Part shown: one piece after another, positions 1 to 10,165 of the stretch | Numbering within the stretch: position 1 is the stretch's first letter | How the letters are laid out: each line of letters begins with the position of its first letter | Origin: Myotis daubentonii | Lineage: Eukaryota; Chordata; Mammalia; Chiroptera; Vespertilionidae | Assembly (NCBI RefSeq): GCF_963259705.1 | Contig: NC_081851.1 | Location: 10,762,145 to 10,826,144, forward strand | Length of the DNA stretch: 64,000 nt | Direction of reading: 5' to 3' | Translations under genes and position numbers: made by a program | The notes under the pieces: model-generated | Database searches by the model: none | The model's input: only the letters and a program-made list of their open reading frames with translations | Told to the model about the DNA's origin: nothing

Positions 1-1004
1 TTTTTGCTACATGATTTGGGTCAAATCCATTTATTGCTTTGAACTTCAGTTTTCTCATCTGCAAGACCCCACGTTGTTCTTTCCCATTAGCAGCTACACC
101 CATAAGGCGAACCCCACTTTCTGAATCTGTCACTGCTACCGAGACTGCCCCCGGGGACAATCTCCACGGCTCCTGGTTCTTCTCAGCTCACACAAATGCT
201 GGCGGCGAGGCCTCCCATTGGCATAGGTGCAGCTAAAATGAAATGTATGCTCCCTGTTGAGAAGTGAAACATCAGCCAGTCATACCAGAGAGCCTTTCTG
301 ACCTCACCCTTGGGGAGCAGTAGGGAGAGTCCTGGGTAGAGATAATGGGGACACAGCACCGACTCCCCATCTCACAAAGTGGGCGACAGGAGATCGTGTC
401 TGTGGGAGATGGAACAAGAAATATGCCAACAGAGGAAAGGAAATAGGGCAAACCCTCCTGGGGGTGGGGGGGGCGGGGAATGGCCATAGAAGGAAGCAAA
501 ATCCTTGGTGATTATAGCAAGGCAACAACAGCAAGGCTCACGTTGGTAAATATCCAAGCCCACAGCTCAGAGCTGTGTGGTGGCCACATGAATGACCAAA
601 GCAGAATAGTGGGAAGTGGGGAGAGAGGCTGGGGTGGAGGGGGCAGCCTCCGGGCTCTGAGGGGCCCACACACACGCGGAGACCTGGGAGCATGACAACG
701 AGGTGACCCTGCAGGGACGCCTGAGCTCTCCTTACAGAAACTTTTGGGCAAGACACATTCCAAAACTCAGAGTCCTCCCAATTTTAGGACAGAAATAGGC
801 TTCATATGTCACAAACCTTGAGTCTCATCACGGGCAGCACCTCATCTAACATGACATATTGGGACTGAATCGTGGTATTTGCAGCCACCGGGACAAACAA
901 GGGACAAACAGCCTCAGGCTGAGTCAGGCCACATTTTACCTGGAAACTCTGCTTTCAAACGCTTTGGGTTTCAAAATCACAGATGAGGAATCGGAGGGTG
1001 TAGT
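1..1004. other. Unassigned sequence
   Basis: No repeat or exon recognised. A G-run lies near 463-477. The short open frames on both strands have no splice context or recognisable domain. Confidence 0.5.
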
Positions 1005-1105
1005 GTCGCTCGTACAAATGATGAAATGGAGGTGCAGAGAGGTGCGGAAAGCGCACGGGCCCGTCACCGTGTGAGCAGGAGTGGGATCGGTCCCGGCTGT
1101 GAGGC
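1005..1105 (-). repeat. MIR-like SINE fragment
   Basis: The order acagatgagga, then gtgcagagaggtgcgg, then gagcaggagtgggatcgg follows the reverse complement of the MIR core (ACAGATGAGGAAACTGAGGC, CAGAGAGGTTAAG, CCGGGATTCGAACC). It is strongly diverged, so the boundaries are approximate. Confidence 0.5.
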
Positions 1106-1560
1106 TCTCAGAGCCCAAGCTATGCTTTCAAACAAAACAGGCAAAAAGAACACAGCCAATTTAACATTTATAGATGATTCATTACATGTCTACAAAGCAT
1201 ATCATTGTGTCAACTTCATTCATTATTGAATTCAATATGCATAGACGTTTTAATACACAGGAAAACAATCTGTAGGTTTTTCACTTCGCAAAATCCCCTA
1301 GTAGGCACCATCAGTGCCGAGTCACTTGAAGACAAATCATTTCAGAAGTAGAATGATAGAAATTATTTAATTTTTAGAGTGCAAAATTGCATTTAATAGG
1401 ATATGGAAGCATTTAAATATTTTTGACATGATAGATGTTAGGAATTCCAAACATAATTGTACCTAAAATGTATAAATGTCTTGAAACCTCTTTTGGAAAA
1501 AGTGGGGCAGGGAGATATTACATTTTATTATATGTTTTTTATTTCTATTTTATTTTAAAA

Positions 1561-1921
1561 CTAGAGTCCCGGTGCACAAAATTTGTGCACTCTGGTGAGG
1601 GGCCCCTCAGCCCGCCCTGCGCCTTCTCGCAGTCCATGAGCCTTTGGGGGATGTCCGGCTGATGGCAGGGAGCAGGCCTAAGCCATCAGTTGGACATCCT
1701 TAGTGCTGCCGCAGAGTCAGGAGAGGCTCTGGCCACTGCCACTGCGCTCGCCAGCCATGAGCCCGGCTTCTGGCTGAGCAGCGCTCCCCCTGTGGGAATG
1801 CACTGACCACAGGGGGCAGCTCCTGTGTTGAGCATCTGCCCCCTTGTGGTCAGTGCGTGTCATAGTGATCGGTTGTTCCGCCTTTTGGTTGATTTGCATA
1901 TTAGCCTTTTATTATATAGGA
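1561..1921 (-). mobile_element. HeliBat-type non-autonomous Helitron, complete ends
   Basis: Read on the minus strand the element starts TCCTATATAATAAAAGGC and ends with a GTGCAC-AAATTTT-GTGCAC hairpin followed by cgggactctag. These are the 5' terminus and 3' hairpin of HeliBat elements. It is flanked by host A and T with no target duplication, as expected for rolling-circle insertion between A and T. At 361 bp it has no room for a Rep/helicase gene. The interior contains an imperfect inverted pair around actgaccacaggggg / cccccttgtggtcagt. Confidence 0.9.
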
Positions 1922-3101
1922 TTATGTAATATACTGAGGGTTTTTTTAATTAAAAATCTCTAACCTTTATCTATTCCATGATGACTCAAAGATACAACTA
2001 TGTAATTGGAATAAATATGTGATATCTTTTGATAATGATGTTTTAATTGCCTTATTGAATAACTCACACTGAATCTGTGAAAGCATGGGTGTTTTGGCCC
2101 CTCCCCCCTCCCACGCCCACCCCCACCCCCCTCTCATACCTGGTCATAGAGTCCCTGCAGGCTGTGGATCAGTGTGGTCATTCATCTCTCCTCCTAACTA
2201 GCCTTACTTGAGACGGACACCAGCTTCAACTTGGCGCGTAGCAAAATCGATGTGAAATGATGCAGCTGGCCTTCTGAAAGAGGGAAGCCTCTGTGTGTTC
2301 ATAGGAAGTGGCTAGTCACACGGCTTTCAGTCCGAGCTGGTCCAGAACCGCCCCTTCAGCCCCGAAGCGCTGCCGGCCCACCCACCGACCGGGCGCATCT
2401 CTGCGGGACCCTGCTCCGCTCCACCCTCAGGCTCTGGCTGAGGGTCCGGCCTCCACCTCCAGGCCGAGGCGACTTGTGCAGACAGAGACCCCGACTTTCA
2501 CGGAGCTTCCCTTTGGCTGGAAGGGAGGACAAGCAAGCCCAGTAAACATAACAGAAACACCTTGCGGTTCTATGTTAGGAGGAGACAGTGTTAAGAGAGC
2601 GTTTACAAAGTGGGTCCGAGAGATGAGGATGGGGCGGCAGGTGTGGGTTGTCATTCGTGAAGGGTGAGGTTAGTCTTCCGAGGACATTGGAGCGGCGGCT
2701 GGAGGGAGGGGAGCCATGCGGGCACCAGGGGAAGGCTGAGCCAGGCAGAGGGGCCGGCCGGCGAGGCCCTGCAGGTGGGGTGAGGACACCATGGGGTGAG
2801 GGGCCGTGACGGCAGGGCCTGGTGGGGCCAGAGGGTTCCTGGAACGTTTTAAGGAGGAGAGGGAGGAGGCTGGGAAGACAGGAGGCCGCGGTCCGGGTGT
2901 GGAGTGCCTGCCGGGCTCTGCGTGAGGAAATGCCAGCTCGTGGTCATGCCTCTGCCCGCTCGTCTGCCTTAGCAGGACTCGGCGTGTGTTGAGTGCTGGG
3001 TCCACACCGCTGGCTGCTTAGGCCGGAGCCCACAGGGGGGGCCTTCCCTTTGGGGAGAGAACGGCCAGGACCTGGGCCTCAGGACTCTGAGGGCCACTCA
3101 C
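1922..3101. other. Mostly unique sequence, GC-rich towards the right
   Basis: AT-rich up to about 2080, then a C-rich tract at 2098-2135 and a G-rich stretch at 2670-3000. The 119-residue plus-strand frame at 2308-2667 has no recognisable domain or splice context and is treated as chance. Confidence 0.4.
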
Positions 3102-3203
3102 CTTCACAAAGACGCGGCTTTTGCTCGGAAAACACTTGCACTTGTTAGCAGACTGGTCCCCGGAGCCTTGAAGCTTTCCCGTCGCCCTCGGCTCCTTCTT
3201 CAC
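3102..3203 (-). CDS. Candidate internal coding exon, unidentified gene
   Basis: On the minus strand a pyrimidine-rich tract ending gggcaacag is followed by 102 bases open in one frame (34 codons, phase 0 at both ends). The exon closes with the strong donor AAG|GTGAGTGG. The predicted peptide is basic, begins VKKEPRATGKLQG, and has a KCKCFPSKSR stretch with two cysteines followed by VFVK. I do not recognise the protein. Good splice sites and an uninterrupted frame are the only evidence; 34 codons can stay open by chance in GC-rich DNA. It could equally be an lncRNA exon or a chance match. If real it belongs to a minus-strand gene, possibly with the candidates at 5249-5547 and 37523-37606. Confidence 0.28.
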
Positions 3204-4127
3204 CTGTTGCCCGGAGCAAAGCAAACATAAGGCTGCCTCAGTGGGAGCAGCGGAGAGGCCCGCCCACTACCTGCCTTACTGACAGGCGACCGCACAGACG
3301 CGGGGCTGGCCTGCCCTTGCCTCCCCGGTCCTGCCGTGCCTTGGGAGACGCAGCGCACGCGAGTCACAGCTGGTTTCCATAGACACCAGGCCCCCTGCTC
3401 CTGGTGAAAAAGTTACCTGCAATGACTGTGTATTATCACGATAAACCGCCCTTCCAGAGACAGTGCAATCCTGGCATCGCTCCGCCACTGGACAGGCCTT
3501 GCTTGGCTGTTCACTTGAAATAAGGAAACAAGGGCACCCTATTCGACTCGGGGAGCCCTCCCCCCCAGTTTAAGTCAACATCGCACCACCCAGCAGCGTG
3601 TCCCCAGCTGTCGGCTTTGCAAGTCTCTGCTGTCCTTTAAATTGCTCCCCAGGCTGGGGAAATGTCACTCCTACCCGAGACACACGAGGCCTCACCTGAC
3701 AGGGGAGAAACACGGCCAGGGAAAGTCCAATTTCAAGGAATTCTTTAAAGAAAGCAGATGCTGCCGTTTTGGGGGCAATTTTTATTCTTATTTTAAACTC
3801 TCTGAGCTATGGACTTTTCACTAGTTAAGACTCCGCTTTGCATTTTAACAGCTGTGAGAGGAGAAGTTTCTGAATTTCCTGACCTGGCCTCTAACTTAGA
3901 TTCCGAAATTCTCAGATCAAGAGCTTTGAGCCCCATGACTGTGTTAATCTGTCCCGTGCGCCTTCCAGCTTTGTCCCCGAAACGGCAAACGTAAGTTTGC
4001 GGGTCAGCACGTCGGCTCCCGGCAGACAGGTGGACACTCCGTGGGGCTAGACTTGGAAAGATTCCTGTGAGAGAGGAAGGGAGAGGGTCTCTATTGTTTT
4101 ACAATCCCACCTGGTGGTGGGATGTGT
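3204..4127. other. Unassigned sequence
   Basis: No repeat or exon recognised. 3276-3488 is open on the minus strand without splice support. Confidence 0.4.
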
Positions 4128-4331
4128 ATTTTGTTTTTAGTATATTTTTATTGATTTCGGAGAGGAAGGGAGAGGGGCAGAGAGGTAGAAACATTAATGG
4201 TGAGAGAGAATCATTGATCGGCTGTCTCCTGCCCGCCCCACACTGAGGATCGAGCCTGCAACTCGGGCATGTGCCCTGACCGGGAACCATAGGTCGATAC
4301 TCAACAACTGAGCCATGCCGCGGGCTGGGCT
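4128..4331 (-). mobile_element. VES SINE
   Basis: Read on the minus strand it has the degenerate tRNA-like head (ggctcagttgttgag box A region, cggtcagggcacatgcc after the box B region). A tail of tctctc runs and aatcaataaaaatata follows. This is an older copy, with a decayed head and no clear target duplication. Confidence 0.88.
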
Positions 4332-5248
4332 GTTTTTTTAACCTTCAAAGAGGACTTAAGGGTTCTGAGTGAATTCTTACTTTTGGATTTTTAGATCTGA
4401 TCAGCCCAGCACAGAATCGGGCTTCTCTGTCGTCCGTAGAACTGCTGGAGCATAGAGGCAACCCTCGGAGCTTATCTGGACTAAAGCCCCGTCCCTTCAC
4501 ACTGCCTTCTATCCAAAAGGCAACTCAGAGCTACGCATTAAGTTTGGTTAGGAAAAAAAGGCTTTAAATTGGGAGTATGAAAACCAGTCATCTATGTCTC
4601 AATTTTCTATTTTATTTTTAAATAAAAGAAAAGGAAAGATTACTTAGTGTGTCAAGAACCCTATGAATGTTTTCTGAGCAGCTATTAAGAGAGGAGGCCT
4701 GGAGCTCCGAGGGTGAGCAGATACAGACCGGTAGAGCTGGAGGGATGCAGAAGCAGCAAGCTGGCCCAGCCCCTCGCATTGCCACAGCAGCGCCGGGACT
4801 GGGAAGAGCCCACCCGCCTCCAGCCGCAGACCTGCTGGCAAAGGAAGCTCTGCAGAGCATCAGCCTGGCACCTCACGCCTGGGACGCCTTCACCGAGGGT
4901 TGCTCTGTGGCCCATACCAGTTCTCCCTCGAAACTGCCATTCTGTGGGGGAAACACTAGGCAGACAGGAAGCGTGGAGTGAGCAGCCAAAGGCGCTCTGG
5001 GTCCCACGCCAGGAGCTGCCGCAGCCTCCCAGGAGCGGGGTGCCTGCCTGGCTGGGGCAGGCGGCCTCCCCTGGCCGGCACGGTCACCAGTCCTGTACCC
5101 TGCAAACAGAAACATTTATTTTTCTGCACATCCAAAACCTCTGAGATCCCTGACACGTCCTCAGGGGGCACGCGATCCCTGATGATGGTTTCCAGCATGT
5201 TTCTCTCGTGGCCACACGCTCCAGGTCGGCCTTCCCACTCGTGCTCAC
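4332..5248. other. Mostly unassigned, GC-rich right half
   Basis: From 4640 on the sequence is open in several frames on both strands, which fits GC-rich composition. A minus-strand frame at about 5100-5240 containing HERNMLETIIRDRVPPEDV looks protein-like. Its right boundary could be the donor at 5243-5248, and a second acceptor-like site (tgtttctgtttgcag) lies inside it. No exon structure could be settled. Confidence 0.3.
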
Positions 5249-5547
5249 GTCGCTCTGGCTGCACCGAGCACAGGTGCCCACACAGCGCTGCTGTGGACCG
5301 TGCCTGACGTGCCCAACCGGCAGGCGGACATTTGTGATCCATCGCCTGGTCCCAGGCAGGGCTGGAGCACGTTTTCCCCGGAGCGTGTGTTCCGGAGGAT
5401 GCTCCGCTGGGCTCGCAGCTCACAGACAAGCACCTGCTGCCGGGCCCGCAGGCCCACAGGCAGTCTGCGCAGCTTCTTCAGGCGGCGGCTGATGGCGTAG
5501 GACAGCTCGCATTCCCTGCCTTCCCATTCTGTCATCCCATTTTGGCC
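5249..5547 (-). CDS. Candidate coding exon, unidentified gene
   Basis: A very good minus-strand acceptor (cttccttttctatttcttag) precedes 299 bases open in a single frame (99 codons plus two bases). The donor GCGAC|GTGAGC falls just before the in-frame stop. The predicted peptide starts GQNGMTEWEGRECELSYA and continues with a basic stretch, RRLKKLRRLP, that could form a short helix. I recognise no domain. Joining it directly to the candidate at 3102-3203 would create a stop, so an intervening exon or a different donor would be needed; CAGCAG|GTGCTT about 100 bases in is an alternative. GC-rich composition makes long open frames common in this window, so this remains speculative. Confidence 0.22.
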
Positions 5548-7140
5548 CTAAGAAATAGAAAAGGAAGTGGAAATTTGGCAATTATCCAACTGATGTGACT
5601 AGATGGGTCATCTGAATAATTCAGACTGCCAGGGGGTGTTTTAGACGCCGAGCCGGATTAAATGGAAAGATGTTGCACCGCCAAGTGACAGCCCAAGAAA
5701 TGGCCTCGACCCCGGGTGCTTGCAGCCTGTGGCAAGGATTGGGTGAGAACTTCTTTGGTCCAGGCTCAACACCAGGGCATCGTTTTACTGTATTTTCCCC
5801 AGAGCTTTTCAAATGGGTCTGAGGTGTGAGATCCCTTCGACAGATGAAGCTTCCGGGAGCCCAGGGGGCGATGCTGCTGCTCTGGTTGGCCACACACAGG
5901 GCGCGTCCCACCTTGAATGTGCGCCTGGGAATGCGCCCCTTTATGCGGTTTGAGAGGGTCACAGAAAAGAAGAAGGAACATGGACGGCACTCAGACTAGG
6001 AGAATGGGGGGAGGTTTTGTTTGCACAGGCGTGGCACAGCTGGGGAGCTGTGAGGAGGGCGGCAGGTAACTGCCACTGCTCCAGGGCCTGAGGGGGAAGC
6101 AGAGGGAGCGGGTATCCGAAGTGCGGGGAGAGTCAGACAGAAGGGGCCACGCTGCGAGGACCAACAGCTTTCTGTGAGGGTGGAAGGAGGACCCAGGGAG
6201 TAAGTCCTCTCTTATCCCGTCTGTCCCTCCCTCCAGCTTCCTGCTGGGCTCCCCACTGGAAAGCCAGCCACATTCCAGGGGGCAAGGCAGCCCACGGATG
6301 CAGGTTGAACAGAGCAGCCCCGTGGGCAAGAGACCAAGAGACTGCGGAGATGGAACCGGAGGAGCCATCAGGTTTCCTTCCCTGCATCTGGCTCTTCCCT
6401 GTCCCCTGCTGAGCCTCACGGCCTGGGCTGTGACAACTGAAGAATTTCGGGGCTTCACCGTGAAGTTACTTTTCCTAAGGCATGTGGAAGGCCAAAGGGG
6501 GAAGCGCTTTATGCTCTAGATGATCTGCTCAGGACGCGTGAGCCCTGCTGGCCCATCCGCACACATCTGGTGAAGCCAGCGCGTACAGACCCCGTAACCC
6601 TCCGGAAGCCTTCAGCTTGGTGGAACCGGCTAGTTTGACAGGTCTCCCAATGCTACCAAACCCACTCCTCAGAAACGTCCGCCTTTGCTCTTAGTTGTAG
6701 GAGGGCAGAGGGAGTCAGCTCTCTGTTCCACACAAGAGCCATTTGCTCCTGCCTTCTAACACCCAGACACCCAGGTCCCTGTCCCCTGCCGGTGCCTGCT
6801 GCCTGCCCGGCTGCTGGCTAAGGCCAGGTGCCTCTTCGCAGGAGCCCTGCGTGCTGCATCCGGCCAGCTGACTGCTCAGAGCTCGGATTGGATGTTCGTG
6901 GCACACGGAGAGCCGTCCACAGATACTCAGGAAGGAGCGAACACATCCTGCACACGATCGCTGCTCTGTGACACCCTCCCATCCCCGTTATGTAGGCTCA
7001 GCAACGTGCAACAGCAGCTCGAGGCTCCTGCTGGCTTACTAACCGCCAAGACTTGTTTTCTTGATTGTTATTCTGGCCACTAGTGATATTCTTCTTTTAA
7101 TTTTCAAACCAAATTATAGAATTTTAGAAAGATTAAGGGT
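5548..7140. other. Unassigned sequence
   Basis: No repeat or exon recognised. The 155-residue minus-strand frame at 5991-6458 is low-complexity and has no splice context. Confidence 0.4.
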
Positions 7141-7508
7141 GCATTAGTTTGCTTGGGTTGCCATAGCAATGACCACAGTTTGCGGGCTTAAACAGCAGAG
7201 ATGTATTTTCTCACAGGCCTGGAGGCAGCAGCTCACAGTCCAGGTGCTGTCAGGCTGGTATCTCCTGAGGCCTCTCTCCTGGGCTTGCAGACAGCTGCCT
7301 TCTTGCTGTGTCTTCACGAGACCTTTTCTCTGTGTGTGTGCGTGTCTGTGTTCACATTTCATTTTCTTATGATTAAAACCCACCCTAAAGGCCTCATTTT
7401 AACTCCTTTGCCTCTTTGAAGATCTCATCTTCAGATCCAGGCACATGCTAAGGTGCTGAGGAACAGGACTTCGGCCTGAGTTTGGGGGGGTACACTTCAG
7501 CCCCTAGC
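7141..7508 (-). mobile_element. MLT1 LTR (ERVL-MaLR)
   Basis: The order ttagtttgcttgggttgccatagc, aacagcagagatgtattttctcacag, ggaggca, tcttgctgtgtctt and gggggtacacttcagcccctagca is the reverse complement of the MLT1 LTR. Length of about 368 bp fits a solo LTR. It is heavily diverged. Confidence 0.8.
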
Positions 7509-7574
7509 AGAGGGTCCCGTAACCCAGCCTGTGTTCTGGCCCCTTTGAGGAACGTCTTCCAAAACATCAGTCAT

Positions 7575-7740
7575 AAATGTACTCGCCAGAGCCCGGCTTG
7601 GTACTTGCAAGGATGGAGAGCTCACCACTCACAAGGCAGCTCATTCCTTTGCTGGGCAACTTTAAGTGTGACAGTTGTTGCCCGTGTTGAACTGTAACAG
7701 TCATTCTGGAAAGTTCTCTGCCTTCTTGCTCCAGCAATAG
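7575..7740 (+). repeat. CR1/L3- or L2-like LINE fragment
   Basis: The block gagagctcaccactcacaaggcagctcattcctttg ... tggaaagttctctgcctt matches the conserved tract AGCTCACTACCTCCCAAGGCAGCCCATTCC ... GAAAGTTCTTCCTT of ancient mammalian LINEs. Confidence 0.55.
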
Positions 7741-7744
7741 CCGG

Positions 7745-8122
7745 GGGAGAAGGTCGGCACCCTCTGCCAACGCTGACTCACCATTTAGTGACTCCACTTC
7801 ACGCTGACCCGGGCACGAGAAGGGGAATGGCCGGTGGGCACACTGGAGAGCAGCGGACAAGCCCCTGAAGAGGCCGCTTCTCTTGCAGGAGTGGAGGCTC
7901 AGGCCCTGGACAGGACTCGCCTCTCGCACGATCCCAGGGGCTGTGTTTGGAATTCCCTCCTCTCCCTCCCACGATGCACCAGGAGCTATCCACTCTCCGG
8001 TCCCTCCCAGAAACTCAGGTCCACGTGCTCCTGTGTGTTCACCAGTGTTTGAATGTTGACACAGGCTGAGTCAACCCCATAAATCTGGTTCTGAACAGAC
8101 AGGCCTTGTTCTGCAGAGGGAC
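7745..8122. other. Unique flank of the minisatellite
   Basis: No repeat or exon seen. It runs directly into the first, diverged repeat unit. Confidence 0.4.
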
Positions 8123-9655
8123 TTGCAGCGACCGAGCACCGTGCCCACCGGCCAAGGTCAGGCGGCTGCAGGGCACCAAGCACTGTGCCCACCAGCCAAG
8201 GTCGGGCGGCTGCAGGGCACTGAGCACTGTGCCCACAGGCCAAGGTCAGGCGGCTGCAGGGCACCGAGCACTGTGCCCACAGGCCAAGGTCAGGCGGCTC
8301 TGCAGGGACCTGAGCACTGTGCCCACAGACCAAGGTCAGGCAGCTGCAGGGCACCGAGCACTGTGCCCACCGGCCAAGGTGAGGAGGCTCTGCAGGGCAC
8401 CGACCACTGTGCCCACAGGCCAAGGTCGGGCGGCTCTGCAGGGCACCGAGCACTGTGCCTACAGGCCAAGGTCAGGCGGCTGCAGGGCACCGAGCACCGT
8501 GCCCACATACCAAGGTCAGGCGGCTGAAGGGCACCGAGCACCGTGCCCACAGACCAAACTCAGGCGGCTCTGCAGGGCACCGAACACTGTGCCCACAGGC
8601 CAAAGTCGGGCGGCTCTGCAGGGCACCAAGCACTGTGCCCACAGGCCAAGGTCAGGCGGCTGCAGGGCACCGAGCACTGTGCCGACAGGCCAAGGTCAGG
8701 CGGCTCTGCAGGGCACTGAGCACTGTGCCCACAGACCAAGCTCAGGCGGCTGCAGGGCACCGAGCACCGTGCCCACAGGCCAAGGTCAGGCGGCTGCAGG
8801 GCACCGAGCACTGTGCCCACAGGCCAAGGTCAGGCGGCTGCAGGGCACCGAGCACTGTGCCCACAGGCCAAGCTAAGGCGGCTGCAGGGCACCGAGCACT
8901 GTGCCCACAGGCCAAGGTCAGGCGGCTGCGGGGCACCGAGCGCTGTGCCCACAGGCCAAGGTCGGGCGGCTCTGCAGGGCAACGAGCACTGTGCCTACAG
9001 GCCAACGTCGGGCGGCTCTGCAGGGCACCGAGCACTGTGCCCACAGGCCAAGGTCGGGCGGCTGCAGGGCACCGAGCACTGTGCCCACAGGCCAAGGTCG
9101 GGCGGCTCTGCAGGGCACCGAGCACTGTGCCTACAGGCCAAGGTCGGGCGGCTCTGCAGGGCACCGAGCACTGTGCCCACCGACCAAGCTCAGGCGGCTG
9201 CAGGGCACCGAGCACTGTGCCCACCGGCCAAGGTCAGGCGGCTGAAGGGCACCGAGCACCGTGCCCACCGACCAAGCTCAGGCGGCTGCAGGGCACTGAG
9301 CACCGTGCCCACAGACCAAGGTCAGGCGGCTGCAGGGCACCGAGCACTGTGCCCACAGGCCAAGGTCAGGCGGCTGCAGGGCACCGAGCACTGTGCCCAC
9401 AGGCCAAGGTCGGGCGGCTGCAGGGCACCGAGCACTGTGCCCACATACCAAGGTCAGGCGGCTGCAGGGCACCGAGCACTGTGCCCACAGGCCAAGGTCG
9501 GGCGGCTGCAGGGCACCGAGCACTGTGCCCACATACCAAGGTCAGGCGGCTGCAGGGCACCGAGCACTGTGCCCACCGACCAAGCTCAGGAGTCTGCAGG
9601 GCACCGAGCACTGTGCCCACCGGCCAAGATCAGGCGGCTCTGTAGGGCACCGGCG
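8123..9655 (+). repeat. 44/46-bp minisatellite, about 34 units
   Basis: Head-to-tail units read roughly ctgcagggcaccgagcactg + tgcccacaggccaaggtcag + gcgg (44 bp). About a third carry an extra CT (ctctgcaggg, 46 bp). I count 34 full units plus a partial one. Variation is mostly at fixed sites: gtca/gtcg/ctca, cacagg/caccgg/cataccaagg, ctgt/ccgt, ctgc/ctga. Units 28-32 alternate gtcagg and gtcggg forms, which suggests local 88-bp duplications. Since 44 is 2 and 46 is 1 modulo 3, frames change between units. The unit lacks stops in several frames, so the overlapping frames of up to 396 codons here are not genes. Confidence 0.97.
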
Positions 9656-9934
9656 CTCTGGGTGCTCACCACCAGGCAGCCGGAGCCGGGGGCCCAGCAG
9701 TGCAGCGCCCCAGCCAGCAGGCTTCCTTCTGGCCTCGCAGCCTGCATAGCCGTGTGTTCCCGCCCGCATTACTTTCCAATATCGTGCCAGCTGACACCCT
9801 TTAAAGACATGGTGCTAGTCGCGCCTCTGGAAGCGACCTCATCTACTTCTCTGTTCTCTGGACCTTCCCACCTGATCCCCTGAACTCCAGGGGACTCTCC
9901 CACCACCTGCTCCAAAAAGGCAGAGGTCTTCCAT

Positions 9935-10165
9935 CCTGACTGCACGTCAGAATTACTTGGGGGAAAAGCGTTTTAACATATCACCGTCTGGGCCCCCAGC
10001 AGAGTCCGGTTCCATTGACCTGGGCGGGGAAGCGCTGTGAGGCCACACACCGGGCAGAGCAGCCGCGGATGGCAGGCCCCTGGCTGGCAGGGCGGCGCTG
10101 GGCCAGGCATTGCTTGTTTACAGTTTAACAGGTGATCCTAATGTGCAGCCAGGACTGAGAGCCAC
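9935..10165 (+). repeat. MER5-like hAT-Charlie remnant
   Basis: The left part tgactgcacgtcagaattacttggggg and the right part aggtgatcctaatgtgcagcc ... ctgagagccac resemble the inverted halves of MER5-type elements (GCACATTAGAATCACCTGGG and its complement). The middle is diverged. Confidence 0.55.

Noticed and set aside
8123..9655. CRISPR-like regular repeats
   Set aside because: Units are head-to-tail with no unique spacers, and the genome is mammalian.
8106..9883. Very long open frames, up to 396 codons on plus and 160 on minus, with a repetitive HRALCPQAKVRRL-type peptide
   Set aside because: They come from the 44/46-bp minisatellite, whose unit lacks stops in several frames. Frame changes between units, and there is no splice or start context.
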